From contig NZ_JAGQCS010000004.1 of assembly GCF_024346315.1 (NCBI RefSeq), forward strand, positions 124,001 through 188,000: a DNA stretch of 64,000 bases. The letters run 5' to 3'. The notes under the pieces were generated by a model that worked only from the letters and a program-made list of their open reading frames with translations, was not told the origin of the DNA and searched no databases. Numbering within the stretch: position 1 is the stretch's first letter; every line of letters begins with the position of its first letter. The stretch comes from Cyanobium sp. ATX 6F1 (lineage in GTDB: Bacteria; Cyanobacteriota; Cyanobacteriia; PCC-6307; Cyanobiaceae). Position numbers and translations under genes: made by a program. This document shows, in pieces, positions 1-7,881 of this stretch.

Positions 1-156
1 GCCGGCAGCTGCCTGGTGCTCAGCCGCGCTGATTTCGATCAGCTCCGCCGCAGTGACCCCGAGGCGATGAACGAACTGTTGCTGGCCCTGATCCGCGACG
101 TCGGTCAGAAGCTTTCGCTCACCAGCCATCAGCTCACGCAGATGGAGCACCTCTGA
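1..156 (+). CDS. C-terminal end of a probable cNMP-binding-domain protein (partial)
   Basis: Reading frame 1 is open from the window edge to a TGA at 154-156 and gives 51 residues. It contains SCLVLSRADFDQL followed by an amphipathic helix (LLLALIRDVGQKLSLTSHQL). This matches the last beta strand and C-helix of a cyclic-nucleotide-binding domain. In cyanobacteria such an ending is common on SulP-type anion transporters with STAS and cNMP domains, but the transporter part lies outside the window, so the parent family is a guess. The cNMP assignment rests on a short segment. Confidence 0.5.
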   Translation, partial: AGSCLVLSRADFDQLRRSDPEAMNELLLALIRDVGQKLSLTSHQLTQMEHL

Positions 157-255
157 TCTTTTGCCTGCGCGCGGTGAGGATCCGTGTCGGGGCTTGGTTG
201 GAAGGAACCACGCTCCATAGGGTGGACCTCTCCGTGCCCCATGCCGCAGACAGCC

Positions 256-684
256 ATGGCCATCCAACTGATCTCATCGAAACGCCTCTGGGTCTCCGGC
301 CTGGCGGCCCTCGCTGTTCTGCTCAGCGCCACAGCCGCCTTCGCCACCCCGGCCGGCACCCTGCTCAAGGGCCTCAAGTTGCCGGGCGGGCTCACCACGC
401 TGTTCGCGGCCAATGCCGTGGGTCAGACCAGCCTCAACGGCCAGCTGGGCGGCACTCCAGAATCACTCCTGGTGAAGGCCAAGGCCTTGCTCAGTGTTCA
501 GGGCTACAAGGAACGCACCATCAACACCGTGGTCGGGCCGTGGGGGTTCAACCTGGTGCTCGATCCCCCGGCCGGCACCACCGTGGATGGCACCCCGTCC
601 GGCAAGACGGCGGCCCTGGTGCTGCAGTCCACTGCTCTGGGCCCCGGCAAGCTCAACCTCAACGTGCGTTTCGAAGCCCTGTAG
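256..684 (+). CDS. Small exported protein of unknown function
   Basis: This is a 142-residue protein that I do not recognise. The N-terminus has the charged-hydrophobic-polar order of a signal peptide (SSKRLW, then ALAVLLSATAAFA, with likely cleavage after AFA). The mature part is rich in Gly, Thr and Leu without Cys, consistent with a periplasmic or surface-exposed beta-type fold. I chose ATG 256 because it puts the signal peptide at the very N-terminus. Earlier in-frame starts at 184 (GTG) and 241 (ATG) would add a tail unlike a signal sequence. It is followed by the SIMPL-domain gene 39 bp downstream on the same strand. Confidence 0.55.
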   Translation: MAIQLISSKRLWVSGLAALAVLLSATAAFATPAGTLLKGLKLPGGLTTLFAANAVGQTSLNGQLGGTPESLLVKAKALLSVQGYKERTINTVVGPWGFNLVLDPPAGTTVDGTPSGKTAALVLQSTALGPGKLNLNVRFEAL

Positions 685-723
685 GCCGCCAGCCATAGCG
701 TGGGAAGCGGTTGCCCCCTGCCG

Positions 724-1449
724 ATGCCCCGCCCCCGTAACGCTCCTCTCCTGGTTGGCTCGCTGACGGGCCTGCTGGCGCTGCCAACACTGATCGCCCT
801 GGCGCCGGCTGCGGCCCGCGCCGAGGGCCAGGTGCAGCTGCGCTGCGACGGCACCTTGGTGGAGGCGCGGGGCTCGGCCGAAGGCAAGCGCCCCACCCAG
901 CGCCTGCGCGTTTCCCTGGGGATCGAGGCCGAGGGCCTCAACGCCGATGCTGCCCTCGGTTTGCTGCAGGAGCGCCTGGCGGCCGTGCGCCAGGGCCTGC
1001 AGCGCCTGGGGGTGCAGGAATTGGAGGTCACCTCCCCCAACACCTGGGATCGCCCTTCTGCGCCGCGCATGCCCGCCCAGGTGACGGCGAACGTGCAGGT
1101 GAGCGGTCGCTTGGCCCCCGACAACCTGCAGGCGCTGATCCGTGGGGTGGGGGCACTGCCGGGGGTGCGCTTGGCACCGGTGGCCGCCGAGGCCGATCCC
1201 CGTGGTGATGCCGCCAGCCGCGGCGTGTTGCTGCGGGCGGCCTACCAGGACGCCCTGACCCAGGCGCGGGAGTTGGCGGCCGCCATCGGCCTGGCCCGGC
1301 TCACACCGTTGGAGGTGCAGGTGGAGGGTGGGTTTCGGCCGGTGATGATGAAGGCCATGGCCGCCGACAGCGCCGCCCCCTTTGACCCAGCCGAATTGCC
1401 CAAGCCCACTGAGCGCACCAGCCTCCTGGCCCGTTTCTGCGCTCGCTGA
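724..1449 (+). CDS. SIMPL-domain (DUF541) periplasmic protein
   Basis: The product has 241 residues. A signal peptide (LLVGSLTGLLALPTLIALAPAAARA) is followed by a region that looks like the SIMPL/DUF541 fold: an initial strand with EARGSAEGKRPTQRLRV, a helix with AALGLLQERLAAVRQGLQRLGV, a VTANVQVSGRL strand, and a second half with AYQDALTQARELAAAIG. Members of this family are periplasmic or outer-membrane proteins of poorly defined role, oligomeric in a few studied cases. ATG 724 is preferred to GTG 700 because it places MPRPR directly before the hydrophobic core of the signal. The next gene, mscS-like, is convergent. Confidence 0.7.
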   Translation: MPRPRNAPLLVGSLTGLLALPTLIALAPAAARAEGQVQLRCDGTLVEARGSAEGKRPTQRLRVSLGIEAEGLNADAALGLLQERLAAVRQGLQRLGVQELEVTSPNTWDRPSAPRMPAQVTANVQVSGRLAPDNLQALIRGVGALPGVRLAPVAAEADPRGDAASRGVLLRAAYQDALTQARELAAAIGLARLTPLEVQVEGGFRPVMMKAMAADSAAPFDPAELPKPTERTSLLARFCAR

Positions 1450-1469
1450 GGCCTCAGCGGGTAGGCAAG

Positions 1470-2951
1470 TCAGCCGAGCAGCGAACTGAACAGCTCACGC
1501 ATGCGCTCGAACAGCTGCTTGTCATGGAGGGGTGTCGCTTCGTTTTCGAGGCGTTCGAGCTGGGCCCGGCGGGCATTCACCAGGCCCGCCAGCTCCTCCA
1601 GCAGGGCGGTGTCGTCGGCCAGTAAGGGCTGCAGCGCTGCACGACTCACCTCCAGCAGCAGGCATTCCTCGAGGGTGCGCACGGTGGCACTGCGGGGGGC
1701 ATCGAGGCAGAGGGTCATCTCCCCGAAGATCTCCCCCGCTCCGAGCCGGGCGACGGAGGTGGGGCTGCCGTCGGCGTTTGCTTTGAGCACTTCCACCTGG
1801 CCTTGCACCAGTTGATACAGCGAGTCCCCGGCATCGCCCTCGCGCACGATCGTTTCGCCGGGACCAAAGCGCCGCGTCAGGCTCAGGGAGGCCAGGGTGC
1901 TCAGCTGCTCTTCCCCCAGAAGCGCGAACAGGTGGTTGGAGCGCAGCAACCGCTGCCGCTGCTCCAGCGATGTGAGCGAGGGATCCGCGTCGGCGCTCGC
2001 CTGACGCTTGCGGCGCAATTCGCGCACCGGATAGGGAATGCTGTGGCCTGCCCGCTGGAGTGCGAACCAGAACTGTTCCAGCAGTTCACTGCGGATCTGG
2101 AGGCGGCTGGCTTCTCCTGCACCGAGGTGCCACACCATCAGCTCGTAGGTGATCGCGCTCTCGGCGTAGGCCCCCACCCAGACCCGCGATTCCTCACTGC
2201 TGAGCACGCGGGGGTGCTGGCGGACCACCTGCAGAAGCAGCTGCCGGGCCTGGGCGGGAGACAGGGCGTAATCGAGGCCGAGGCTGAAGCGGTTGCCCAC
2301 CGGATCGTTCGGACCGAATCGCTTCAGCACATCTGAGGCCACCTTGCTGTTGGGGAGCACTTGCAGGGACCCGTCCATGCCCTTGACGATCGTGTTCATC
2401 AGGGTGAGTGAAACCACGAAGCCCTTGAACCCGTCCACCTCGATCCAGTCGCCTTCACGAAAGGGATTGTCGATCTGAAGAGTGATGCCCGCGAACAGGT
2501 CTTTGAGGGTTTCCTGGGCCGCGAGGCCGATCACGGCGGTGAGCACCGCTGAGGTGGTCACCAGTCCCACCAGGTTGATGCGGGCCTGTTGTTGCAGCAC
2601 CACCACCGTGAGCGCTGCCCCCACGGCCAGGATGCCCAGATCGCGAAGGATCTTGGGAGGTTTGGCCCACAGGCCCAGGGCCGCGGGCAGTTCCAGGAAC
2701 GCCCACTCCCCCAGGCTGATCAGGGCGTAGCTGATCAGCAGTACGGACGAGGTGCTCCACCAGGGGCGGAGGGCCTCCGGCAGCCAGACCAACGGCAGGC
2801 TGCTGCTCAGGAACCAGGCCAAGATCGCCGCCAGGGGCAGACGGGTGGGGGGGGAGGCGAGGCCTCGCGGATGGCGACGGCTGAGGACCCGCAGCAGGAT
2901 CAGGCTGGCGGTGAGACCGAGGGCCAGCAGCAGCCGTTGCAGCACGTCCAT
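1470..2951 (-). CDS. MscS-type mechanosensitive channel with C-terminal cNMP-binding domain
   Basis: The product has 493 residues. The N-terminal third holds about four hydrophobic membrane helices. The MscS core follows, with a pore-lining helix and beta domain readable as AAQETLKDLFAGITLQIDNPF, GDWIEVDGFKGFV and VLPNSKVASDVL. The last 150 residues are a cyclic-nucleotide-binding domain: FGPGETIVREGDAGDSLY, then the phosphate-binding cassette FGEMTL with the Arg-containing APRSATV. MscS proteins open under membrane tension. Fusions to cNMP domains occur in bacteria and are expected to tune gating by cAMP or cGMP. Three cyclase genes in the same window make a ligand supply plausible. ATG 2951 lies 51 bp from the divergent downstream gene at 3003. 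Confidence 0.9.
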   Translation of the reverse strand: MDVLQRLLLALGLTASLILLRVLSRRHPRGLASPPTRLPLAAILAWFLSSSLPLVWLPEALRPWWSTSSVLLISYALISLGEWAFLELPAALGLWAKPPKILRDLGILAVGAALTVVVLQQQARINLVGLVTTSAVLTAVIGLAAQETLKDLFAGITLQIDNPFREGDWIEVDGFKGFVVSLTLMNTIVKGMDGSLQVLPNSKVASDVLKRFGPNDPVGNRFSLGLDYALSPAQARQLLLQVVRQHPRVLSSEESRVWVGAYAESAITYELMVWHLGAGEASRLQIRSELLEQFWFALQRAGHSIPYPVRELRRKRQASADADPSLTSLEQRQRLLRSNHLFALLGEEQLSTLASLSLTRRFGPGETIVREGDAGDSLYQLVQGQVEVLKANADGSPTSVARLGAGEIFGEMTLCLDAPRSATVRTLEECLLLEVSRAALQPLLADDTALLEELAGLVNARRAQLERLENEATPLHDKQLFERMRELFSSLLG

Positions 2952-3002
2952 GGCGGCTCAGGTCATGGCGGGGCATCCTGGACGGGCCGGGCGGCCCAAG
3001 CC

Positions 3003-3350
3003 ATGTTTCCAGACCCCTCCCATCACCCGCATGCGCTGGACCTGTTCCTGATGCTGGCCATGGGGCATTTCGTGGGGGACTTCGCTCTGCAGAGCGACCG
3101 GATGGCCACAGAAAAGTGTCCGGGCCATGATGTCACGCTTCCTTGGTACTGGTGGCTGGGCTCCCATGCCGCCATCCATGGCTTCCTGGTGGGTGCGATC
3201 ACCGGCGTGCCCCTGCTGGGGTTGGCGGAATGGGTGGCCCACGCCCTCACCGACTTCGGCAAGTGCCGGCATCTCTACCGCCTGCCGGGTGATCAGGCCA
3301 TCCACCTGACCACCAAGCTTTTTTGGACCTGGCTGGTGGTGCGATCCTGA
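3003..3350 (+). CDS. DUF3307-like integral membrane protein
   Basis: The product has 115 residues and three hydrophobic stretches. Conserved-looking motifs are HFVGDFALQSDRMA near the N-terminus, HAAIHGFLVG in the middle and EWVAHALTDFGKC in the second half. This H..DF.LQ / H / E..H...D..K pattern matches the DUF3307 membrane family, whose biochemical role is unknown. I chose ATG 3003 because upstream in-frame sequence is antisense to the divergent mscS-like gene. The intergenic space to the divergent gene is only 51 bp, so the two promoters must be compact or overlap. Confidence 0.65.
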   Translation: MFPDPSHHPHALDLFLMLAMGHFVGDFALQSDRMATEKCPGHDVTLPWYWWLGSHAAIHGFLVGAITGVPLLGLAEWVAHALTDFGKCRHLYRLPGDQAIHLTTKLFWTWLVVRS

Positions 3351-3385
3351 GCGGGTGGATTCAACGACCTTCATCCGATCCAGCG

Positions 3386-4036
3386 ATGGCCCTCTTTGAT
3401 CGCAAACCCGCCCGCCGCTGGCTCCATGTCCTGCTCCTGGCGGCGGTGAGCCTTGAGGCCAGCGCTGCCCTGGCCCAGCCGAACCTGCGCAGTACGTTTC
3501 CCGGCCGTCGCATCGGTGGCGGCACCCGCGGTGAGTGCGCCGCACGGGTGCTGGCCCACCTGGTGCCCAGCGACAGCGTCTTCGCCCCCGGCCCCGCCCT
3601 GACAGTGGCTCTGCTCGAGGGACCCACGGCCAACCCCCGGCCCCTGCAGGTTCAGTTCCGGCCCCAGGGCCCTGGCGGCACGGCCGCCGGCCCCGCCGTG
3701 AAACGGGAGCTGCCGGCTGCTCCGGCGGGGATCACCCTGCTCAAGCTGGCCAGCTTCAAGGGTTCCCAGGTCTGGGAATCCACCTTCCGCTGCGATGACG
3801 GCGCTCCGCCCGCCACCAACGATCCGCTCAGCTTCGTCGAAACGGTCTCACCACCAGCCCTGAGCCTGCTCGTCACCGAAGGCTCGGCCGACGACCGCAG
3901 CATCCAGGCGGCGTTGCAGAAGCTCAAGGGCCTCTGCGGTTCCCAGTTGTCCAAGGCTCAGCTGGCCCAATCCTTCGGCCTCGAAGATGTCATCGGGGCG
4001 GATTGGCCGGCGACGCTGCCGGTGCGCTGCCCCTGA
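3386..4036 (+). CDS. DUF928-like exported protein
   Basis: The product has 216 residues with an N-terminal signal peptide (WLHVLLLAAVSLEASAALAQ). The mature protein opens with FPGRRIGGGTRGEC, the GRR.GGG.RG.C signature I associate with cyanobacterial DUF928 proteins, followed by LAHLVPSDS and a beta-rich domain. A second Cys region is TFRCDDG, and the C-terminus contains LKGLCGSQLS. DUF928 proteins are typically neighbours of CHASE2, CHAT and TPS genes in cyanobacteria, as here, but their function is unknown. The last 47 bp overlap the 3' end of the convergent CHASE2 cyclase gene. ATG 3386 is chosen for the signal peptide. Confidence 0.7.
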   Translation: MALFDRKPARRWLHVLLLAAVSLEASAALAQPNLRSTFPGRRIGGGTRGECAARVLAHLVPSDSVFAPGPALTVALLEGPTANPRPLQVQFRPQGPGGTAAGPAVKRELPAAPAGITLLKLASFKGSQVWESTFRCDDGAPPATNDPLSFVETVSPPALSLLVTEGSADDRSIQAALQKLKGLCGSQLSKAQLAQSFGLEDVIGADWPATLPVRCP

Positions 4037-5891
4037 GCTCCCAGACGTCGAGGGGTTCCGTTCGGCCCTTCACCTGCAGGCTGCCCCAGGGTTCCCAATT
4101 CATCGTGTTGGCGCCGTTCTGAAGCACCAGATCGCGCGTCACCGAGGAAACCAGCACCCGGCAGAGGCCGTTCTGACGCGCTTTCTCGGAGCTTTCCAGC
4201 CGTGAGGCGCAGTTGACCGTGTCACCGATGATCGCGTATTCCAGCCGCTCGCTGCTTCCCATCGAGCCCGCCAGCACAGCGCCGGAATGAATCCCGATGC
4301 GCATGCGCATCGGCGGCTCGCCGTCGGCGGCCAGGTCGCGGTTGAGTTGCTCCAGGCCGTGCTGGATCGCCAGGGCGGCGTCGATCGCTTCGCTCGCGTC
4401 GGCCACCTCCCCCTTGCCCAACGGTGCCCCGAACACCGCCAGGAACCCATCGCCGGTGAACTTGTTGACCATGCCGCCGCGCTCGGTGATGGCGGGGACG
4501 CAGAGGGCCATGCCGCGGTTCAGCCAGGCCAGCAGATCCGCCGGTTTGAGGCGCTCGGAAAGGGTGGTGAAATCGCAGGTGTCGGAGAAGATCACGGTGA
4601 CCGCCAGCAGGCGCCCCTCAAAGCGCCCGTCGCTGAGCAGTTCATCCCGTTGCTCCCAGAGCTGCTGGGCCACCGCCGGTGAGGTGGTCTGGCCGAGCAG
4701 CCGTTGGATCTGCTGGCGCTGTTGCTGGCTGGCGGCCCCGCGGCGCAACCAGGCCGCCCCCGCCATCAGCGTCAGGCCCGCCAGGGGCAGGGTGGTTTGC
4801 AGCCACACCCCGTTCAGCAGCAGGGCTACCGCGCCGCCCAGGCCCAGCAGCAGCACCGCCGTCACGGCGAGGATGCTGCGCCGCAGGGTGGCGAAGCTTT
4901 CCCCCAGGGCTACTCCGAGCCCCAGGCCCAGCACCAGCAGCAGCATGCCGCTCCAGCCCGGCAGGGCCCGCAGCCCAAGGGGTCGCCCGTCGGCGAGCGC
5001 CAGCAGGGCGGCGGTGCGGTTGGCATGGAGTTCCACGCCGGGCATCTGCATCTGGCGGGCCGTCAGCACGAAGCGGGTGTAAGGAACGTTGAACAGATCG
5101 CGCAGGGAGGGGGCGGTGCTGCCGATCAGCACGATCCGCCCGCGGATCTGTGCTTGGGGCACCTGCCGGTTGAGCAGCTGATCGAGGCTCCAGAGGGGAA
5201 AACTGCCCGGCCGATGGAACGCCAGCATCTGCTGGTAGCCGGCGGCATCGAGGTTGAAGTATCCGCCTGAATCGCGCTCGAGCCAACCCTCGGCGTTGGG
5301 GCTGGTGTCCAGCCGGCTGCGCAGCTCGCCGTTGCCGCGGAACACTTCTACCAGCCGCAGGGGGAGGGCCACGGTGGCGGCGTCCTGGCCGGCCACATGG
5401 AGCAGGTCCCGGCGTACCACCCCATCGGCGTCCACCACCAGGTCGTTGAAGGCCTGGCGATCGCTCGGGGTGCCCGGGATCGGGCCGATCGATTCGGCCA
5501 CATTGAAGATCGACACCAACCGCGGGTTGCTGCGTGCCTGGCGGCGCAGGCACTCCTGCTGGGGGCCGACGCCCTTGTTGCGGTAGAGATCGAAGCCGAT
5601 CGCCCGGGCGCCATCGGCGCTGAGGGTGTCGATCGCCCGGCAGAGCAGCTGGTCATCGATCGGCCAGCCGAAGCGCGAGATGTCTCCTTCGCTGATCCCG
5701 ATGAGCGTGATCGGTGTGGTGGTACCGGCGGGAGCAGGCCGCAGGTAGGTGATCAGGTCGTAGAGCAGCAGGTTGAGCGATTCACCGATGCCCGTGAAGC
5801 GCAGGGCCGCCACCAACAGCGCCGCCGCTCCGTAGGGGGCCGTCAGCAGCAGCGCCCGGCTTAAACGATTGGGTCGCGACGATCGGCCCAT
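3990..5891 (-). CDS. CHASE2-domain adenylate cyclase (class III)
   Basis: The product has 633 residues. One N-terminal membrane helix (LLLTAPYGAAALLVAAL) is followed by a large extracytoplasmic CHASE2 sensor domain (ITLIGISEGDISRFGWP, GFDLYRNKG, RGRIVLIGSTAPSLRDLF), then about three helices near residues 330-420. A C-terminal class III cyclase domain follows: metal-binding Asp in FSDTCDFT and TGDGFLAVFG, and catalytic Asn/Arg in DTVNCASRLE. The Lys of NKFTGD and the Thr of GDTVN are the pair that usually specifies ATP over GTP, so cAMP is the likely product. It begins 8 bp after the TpsB stop and should be co-transcribed with it. ATG 5891 removes an upstream extension that overlaps TpsB. Confidence 0.9.
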   Translation of the reverse strand: MGRSSRPNRLSRALLLTAPYGAAALLVAALRFTGIGESLNLLLYDLITYLRPAPAGTTTPITLIGISEGDISRFGWPIDDQLLCRAIDTLSADGARAIGFDLYRNKGVGPQQECLRRQARSNPRLVSIFNVAESIGPIPGTPSDRQAFNDLVVDADGVVRRDLLHVAGQDAATVALPLRLVEVFRGNGELRSRLDTSPNAEGWLERDSGGYFNLDAAGYQQMLAFHRPGSFPLWSLDQLLNRQVPQAQIRGRIVLIGSTAPSLRDLFNVPYTRFVLTARQMQMPGVELHANRTAALLALADGRPLGLRALPGWSGMLLLVLGLGLGVALGESFATLRRSILAVTAVLLLGLGGAVALLLNGVWLQTTLPLAGLTLMAGAAWLRRGAASQQQRQQIQRLLGQTTSPAVAQQLWEQRDELLSDGRFEGRLLAVTVIFSDTCDFTTLSERLKPADLLAWLNRGMALCVPAITERGGMVNKFTGDGFLAVFGAPLGKGEVADASEAIDAALAIQHGLEQLNRDLAADGEPPMRMRIGIHSGAVLAGSMGSSERLEYAIIGDTVNCASRLESSEKARQNGLCRVLVSSVTRDLVLQNGANTMNWEPWGSLQVKGRTEPLDVWELRGSAPAASPANPPR

Positions 5892-5899
5892 GGAGGCCC

Positions 5900-7597
5900 T
5901 CAGAACCGGTATTGCACCTTGCCGTAGAAGCCCTTGCTCAGGGTCCAGTCGGCCCATGGGCCGACGTTGGTGTTGGCGCCGAGCTGATTCACCCAGCCGG
6001 CCTCCAACGTCCACTTGTCGCCGGCCAGCCAGCGGGTGAGAACGCCGGTGGAGCCGATGTAGTCGGTGAAGTTGAGGCCCTGCAGCTTGGTGTTGATGCC
6101 GCCGTAGCCGAAGAAGGGCACCAGTTGCAAGGCGTTCTTTTTCTTCTGCCAGAAGGTCCAGACCACCTCACTGGTGCCCAGCCAGCCGTTGTCGCCGCTG
6201 ATCAGCTGACCGGGCAGGCCGCGCAGGCCCACGTCGGAGCCGAGGGTGAACTGCATCGAGGGGGTGAGCGGGTTGAAGGCCACCTGCCCCCCGGCCCGCA
6301 GGTTCAGTTGCCAGTTGGGGGCGAAACCCCAGGCCGCTGACACCAGACCCCCCAGGGCCGTGGCCTGGCCCGGGACAACGCCCACCTGGGTCAATTCGTT
6401 GATCTGCTTGTCGGGGGTGAGGGCACCGATGCCCTGCAACAGGTAGACGTTGCCACTCCAGCCCACGGAGTTGCTCAGCCCGCTGCCGCTCAGCCCCACC
6501 CGCAGGTAGCCCGTGCGCGGGGAGCGCACACTCTCGGGCAGGAAACTGGGCAGGGCCTGGCCCGAGAGGTAGGTGTCGCTGCGGTTGATGCTCAGGCCGG
6601 CGAAGGCAGCCCAGCGCTGGGTCAGGGTTTCCTTGAACACCCACTCCAGCTGCCCGAGGCCCTGGAACTGCCGGGTGCTGAAGTCGTTCGCCGGGGCGGG
6701 GAGCTCGATCAGGTTGCGGCGGCTGTAGCCGAAGGAGCCCGTGAGGTTGACCTGGTCGCTCAGCGGGTAGGTGTAGCTGGCGGATGTGATCAAGGCCCCC
6801 AGGGAGGGGTCGTTGTTGAAGTCGAGTTCGCCGTAGAGCAACAGGATGTCGCCGGGGGCGGCGAGCCCCCCCTTCACCAGGGTGGCCACGGCCCGGCCCT
6901 CGCCGGAGCCGCTGGAGCCGTCGTTGCGCAGGGAGAGGTCACCTTGGAGGGGCTGGCTGCCCAACTCCACATTCACCGTCAGTACGGCCTGGGTGGGGTC
7001 GCTGCCCAGGCGCGAGAGGTTGCTGCGGATGCTCTTGATGCCCGCCTGGCGCTGCAGCAGCCGCAGTTGGCGCTCCACCTCGGCCAGGTTGAGCACCTCG
7101 CCCTGGAGCGGCCGCAGCAGCCGGGTCACCCGGCGACTCAGCCAGGCACTCTTGGCGTTGACCCGCACCTCCACGATCTTCCCTTCCACCACCTCCAGGC
7201 GGCCGGGCGCCGGGCTGGTTTCGACGAAGACGCGGCTGTTGACGTAGCCATCGGCCACCAACCGGGCGGTGAGGCTGGCGGCGCAGGCCTTCAGACGCTC
7301 GGCTGGATCGCTGATCGCCAGGCAGGGCGCGAGGATCTTGCTCAGTTCGGCACTGGAATAGCGCTTGAAACCGCGGATTTCGGGCAGCGCCTGGCGGCTG
7401 GTGCTGGGTGCGCCGGGGCCGGTGGGAGTTGGCACGGGGGTGGCCGGGACCTCTGGCTCCACCGGCAGCCCATCAATCTTCGGGGCCGGACGGTCCCGAT
7501 CGGGTCGTTGCTCGGTGGCGCCCGGCCCCGGCAACCGTACCGGCCCCTGCTGAACTGGTGGGGCCACCAGCTGGGCCAGCAAGGGCAGAGTGAACAT
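5900..7597 (-). CDS. TpsB outer-membrane transporter, ShlB/FhaC/HecB family
   Basis: The product has 565 residues. A hydrophobic leader is followed by a Pro-rich linker and then POTRA domains (IRGFKRYSSAELSKILAP, GYVNSRVFVET, GRLEVVEGKIVEVRV). A C-terminal beta barrel ends in Phe (FYGKVQYRF), as outer-membrane proteins do. The LRGLPGQLISGDNG segment corresponds to the VRG(F/Y) loop motif of Omp85/TpsB transporters. It should secrete TpsA proteins across the outer membrane. It is the only TpsB in the window and is divergent from tpsA1, so it probably serves all three TpsA proteins. ATG 7597 or TTG 7624 could be the start; neither leader has good positive charge, so the N-terminus is uncertain. 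Confidence 0.9.
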   Translation of the reverse strand: MFTLPLLAQLVAPPVQQGPVRLPGPGATEQRPDRDRPAPKIDGLPVEPEVPATPVPTPTGPGAPSTSRQALPEIRGFKRYSSAELSKILAPCLAISDPAERLKACAASLTARLVADGYVNSRVFVETSPAPGRLEVVEGKIVEVRVNAKSAWLSRRVTRLLRPLQGEVLNLAEVERQLRLLQRQAGIKSIRSNLSRLGSDPTQAVLTVNVELGSQPLQGDLSLRNDGSSGSGEGRAVATLVKGGLAAPGDILLLYGELDFNNDPSLGALITSASYTYPLSDQVNLTGSFGYSRRNLIELPAPANDFSTRQFQGLGQLEWVFKETLTQRWAAFAGLSINRSDTYLSGQALPSFLPESVRSPRTGYLRVGLSGSGLSNSVGWSGNVYLLQGIGALTPDKQINELTQVGVVPGQATALGGLVSAAWGFAPNWQLNLRAGGQVAFNPLTPSMQFTLGSDVGLRGLPGQLISGDNGWLGTSEVVWTFWQKKKNALQLVPFFGYGGINTKLQGLNFTDYIGSTGVLTRWLAGDKWTLEAGWVNQLGANTNVGPWADWTLSKGFYGKVQYRF

Positions 7598-7881
7598 GAG
7601 AGTCGTGTAAAAGTTTATGAGCAAAACTTATCGGAGATTTGTCTGAATTTCAGCGCGACGGACCCCTTGGTTGATCGTCCCTGCACGACCCAGCGTTCCG
7701 TTGCTGGGGCGGTGGCCGCCGGATCGATGCGGGCCAAACGATTCAGGTCATTCTTTGGGCGCTGATTGAAATGGGCGCTTGAACGTCTGTTGCCCGATGA
7801 CGCCCCGAACATGTCCTCCGCTTAGTGTTTATTTCACCTGGTGTGGGTTTTGAACCCCCGCTTTTTGTTGGCGTCCTTTCC
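7598..7881. promoter_or_regulatory. Divergent promoter region between tpsB and tpsA1
   Basis: This is a 284 bp gap between divergent tpsB and tpsA1 with an AT-rich patch around 7605-7660 in an otherwise GC-rich setting. Two inverted repeats are visible. AAGTTT at 7611-7616 pairs with AAACTT at 7624-7629 across 7 bases, close to the tpsB start. CCCAGC at 7689-7694 pairs with GCTGGG at 7703-7708 across 8 bases. Either could be an operator or RNA hairpin. I could not assign a convincing -35/-10 pair. The region does not resemble the promoter segment shared by tpsA2 and tpsA3. Confidence 0.4.
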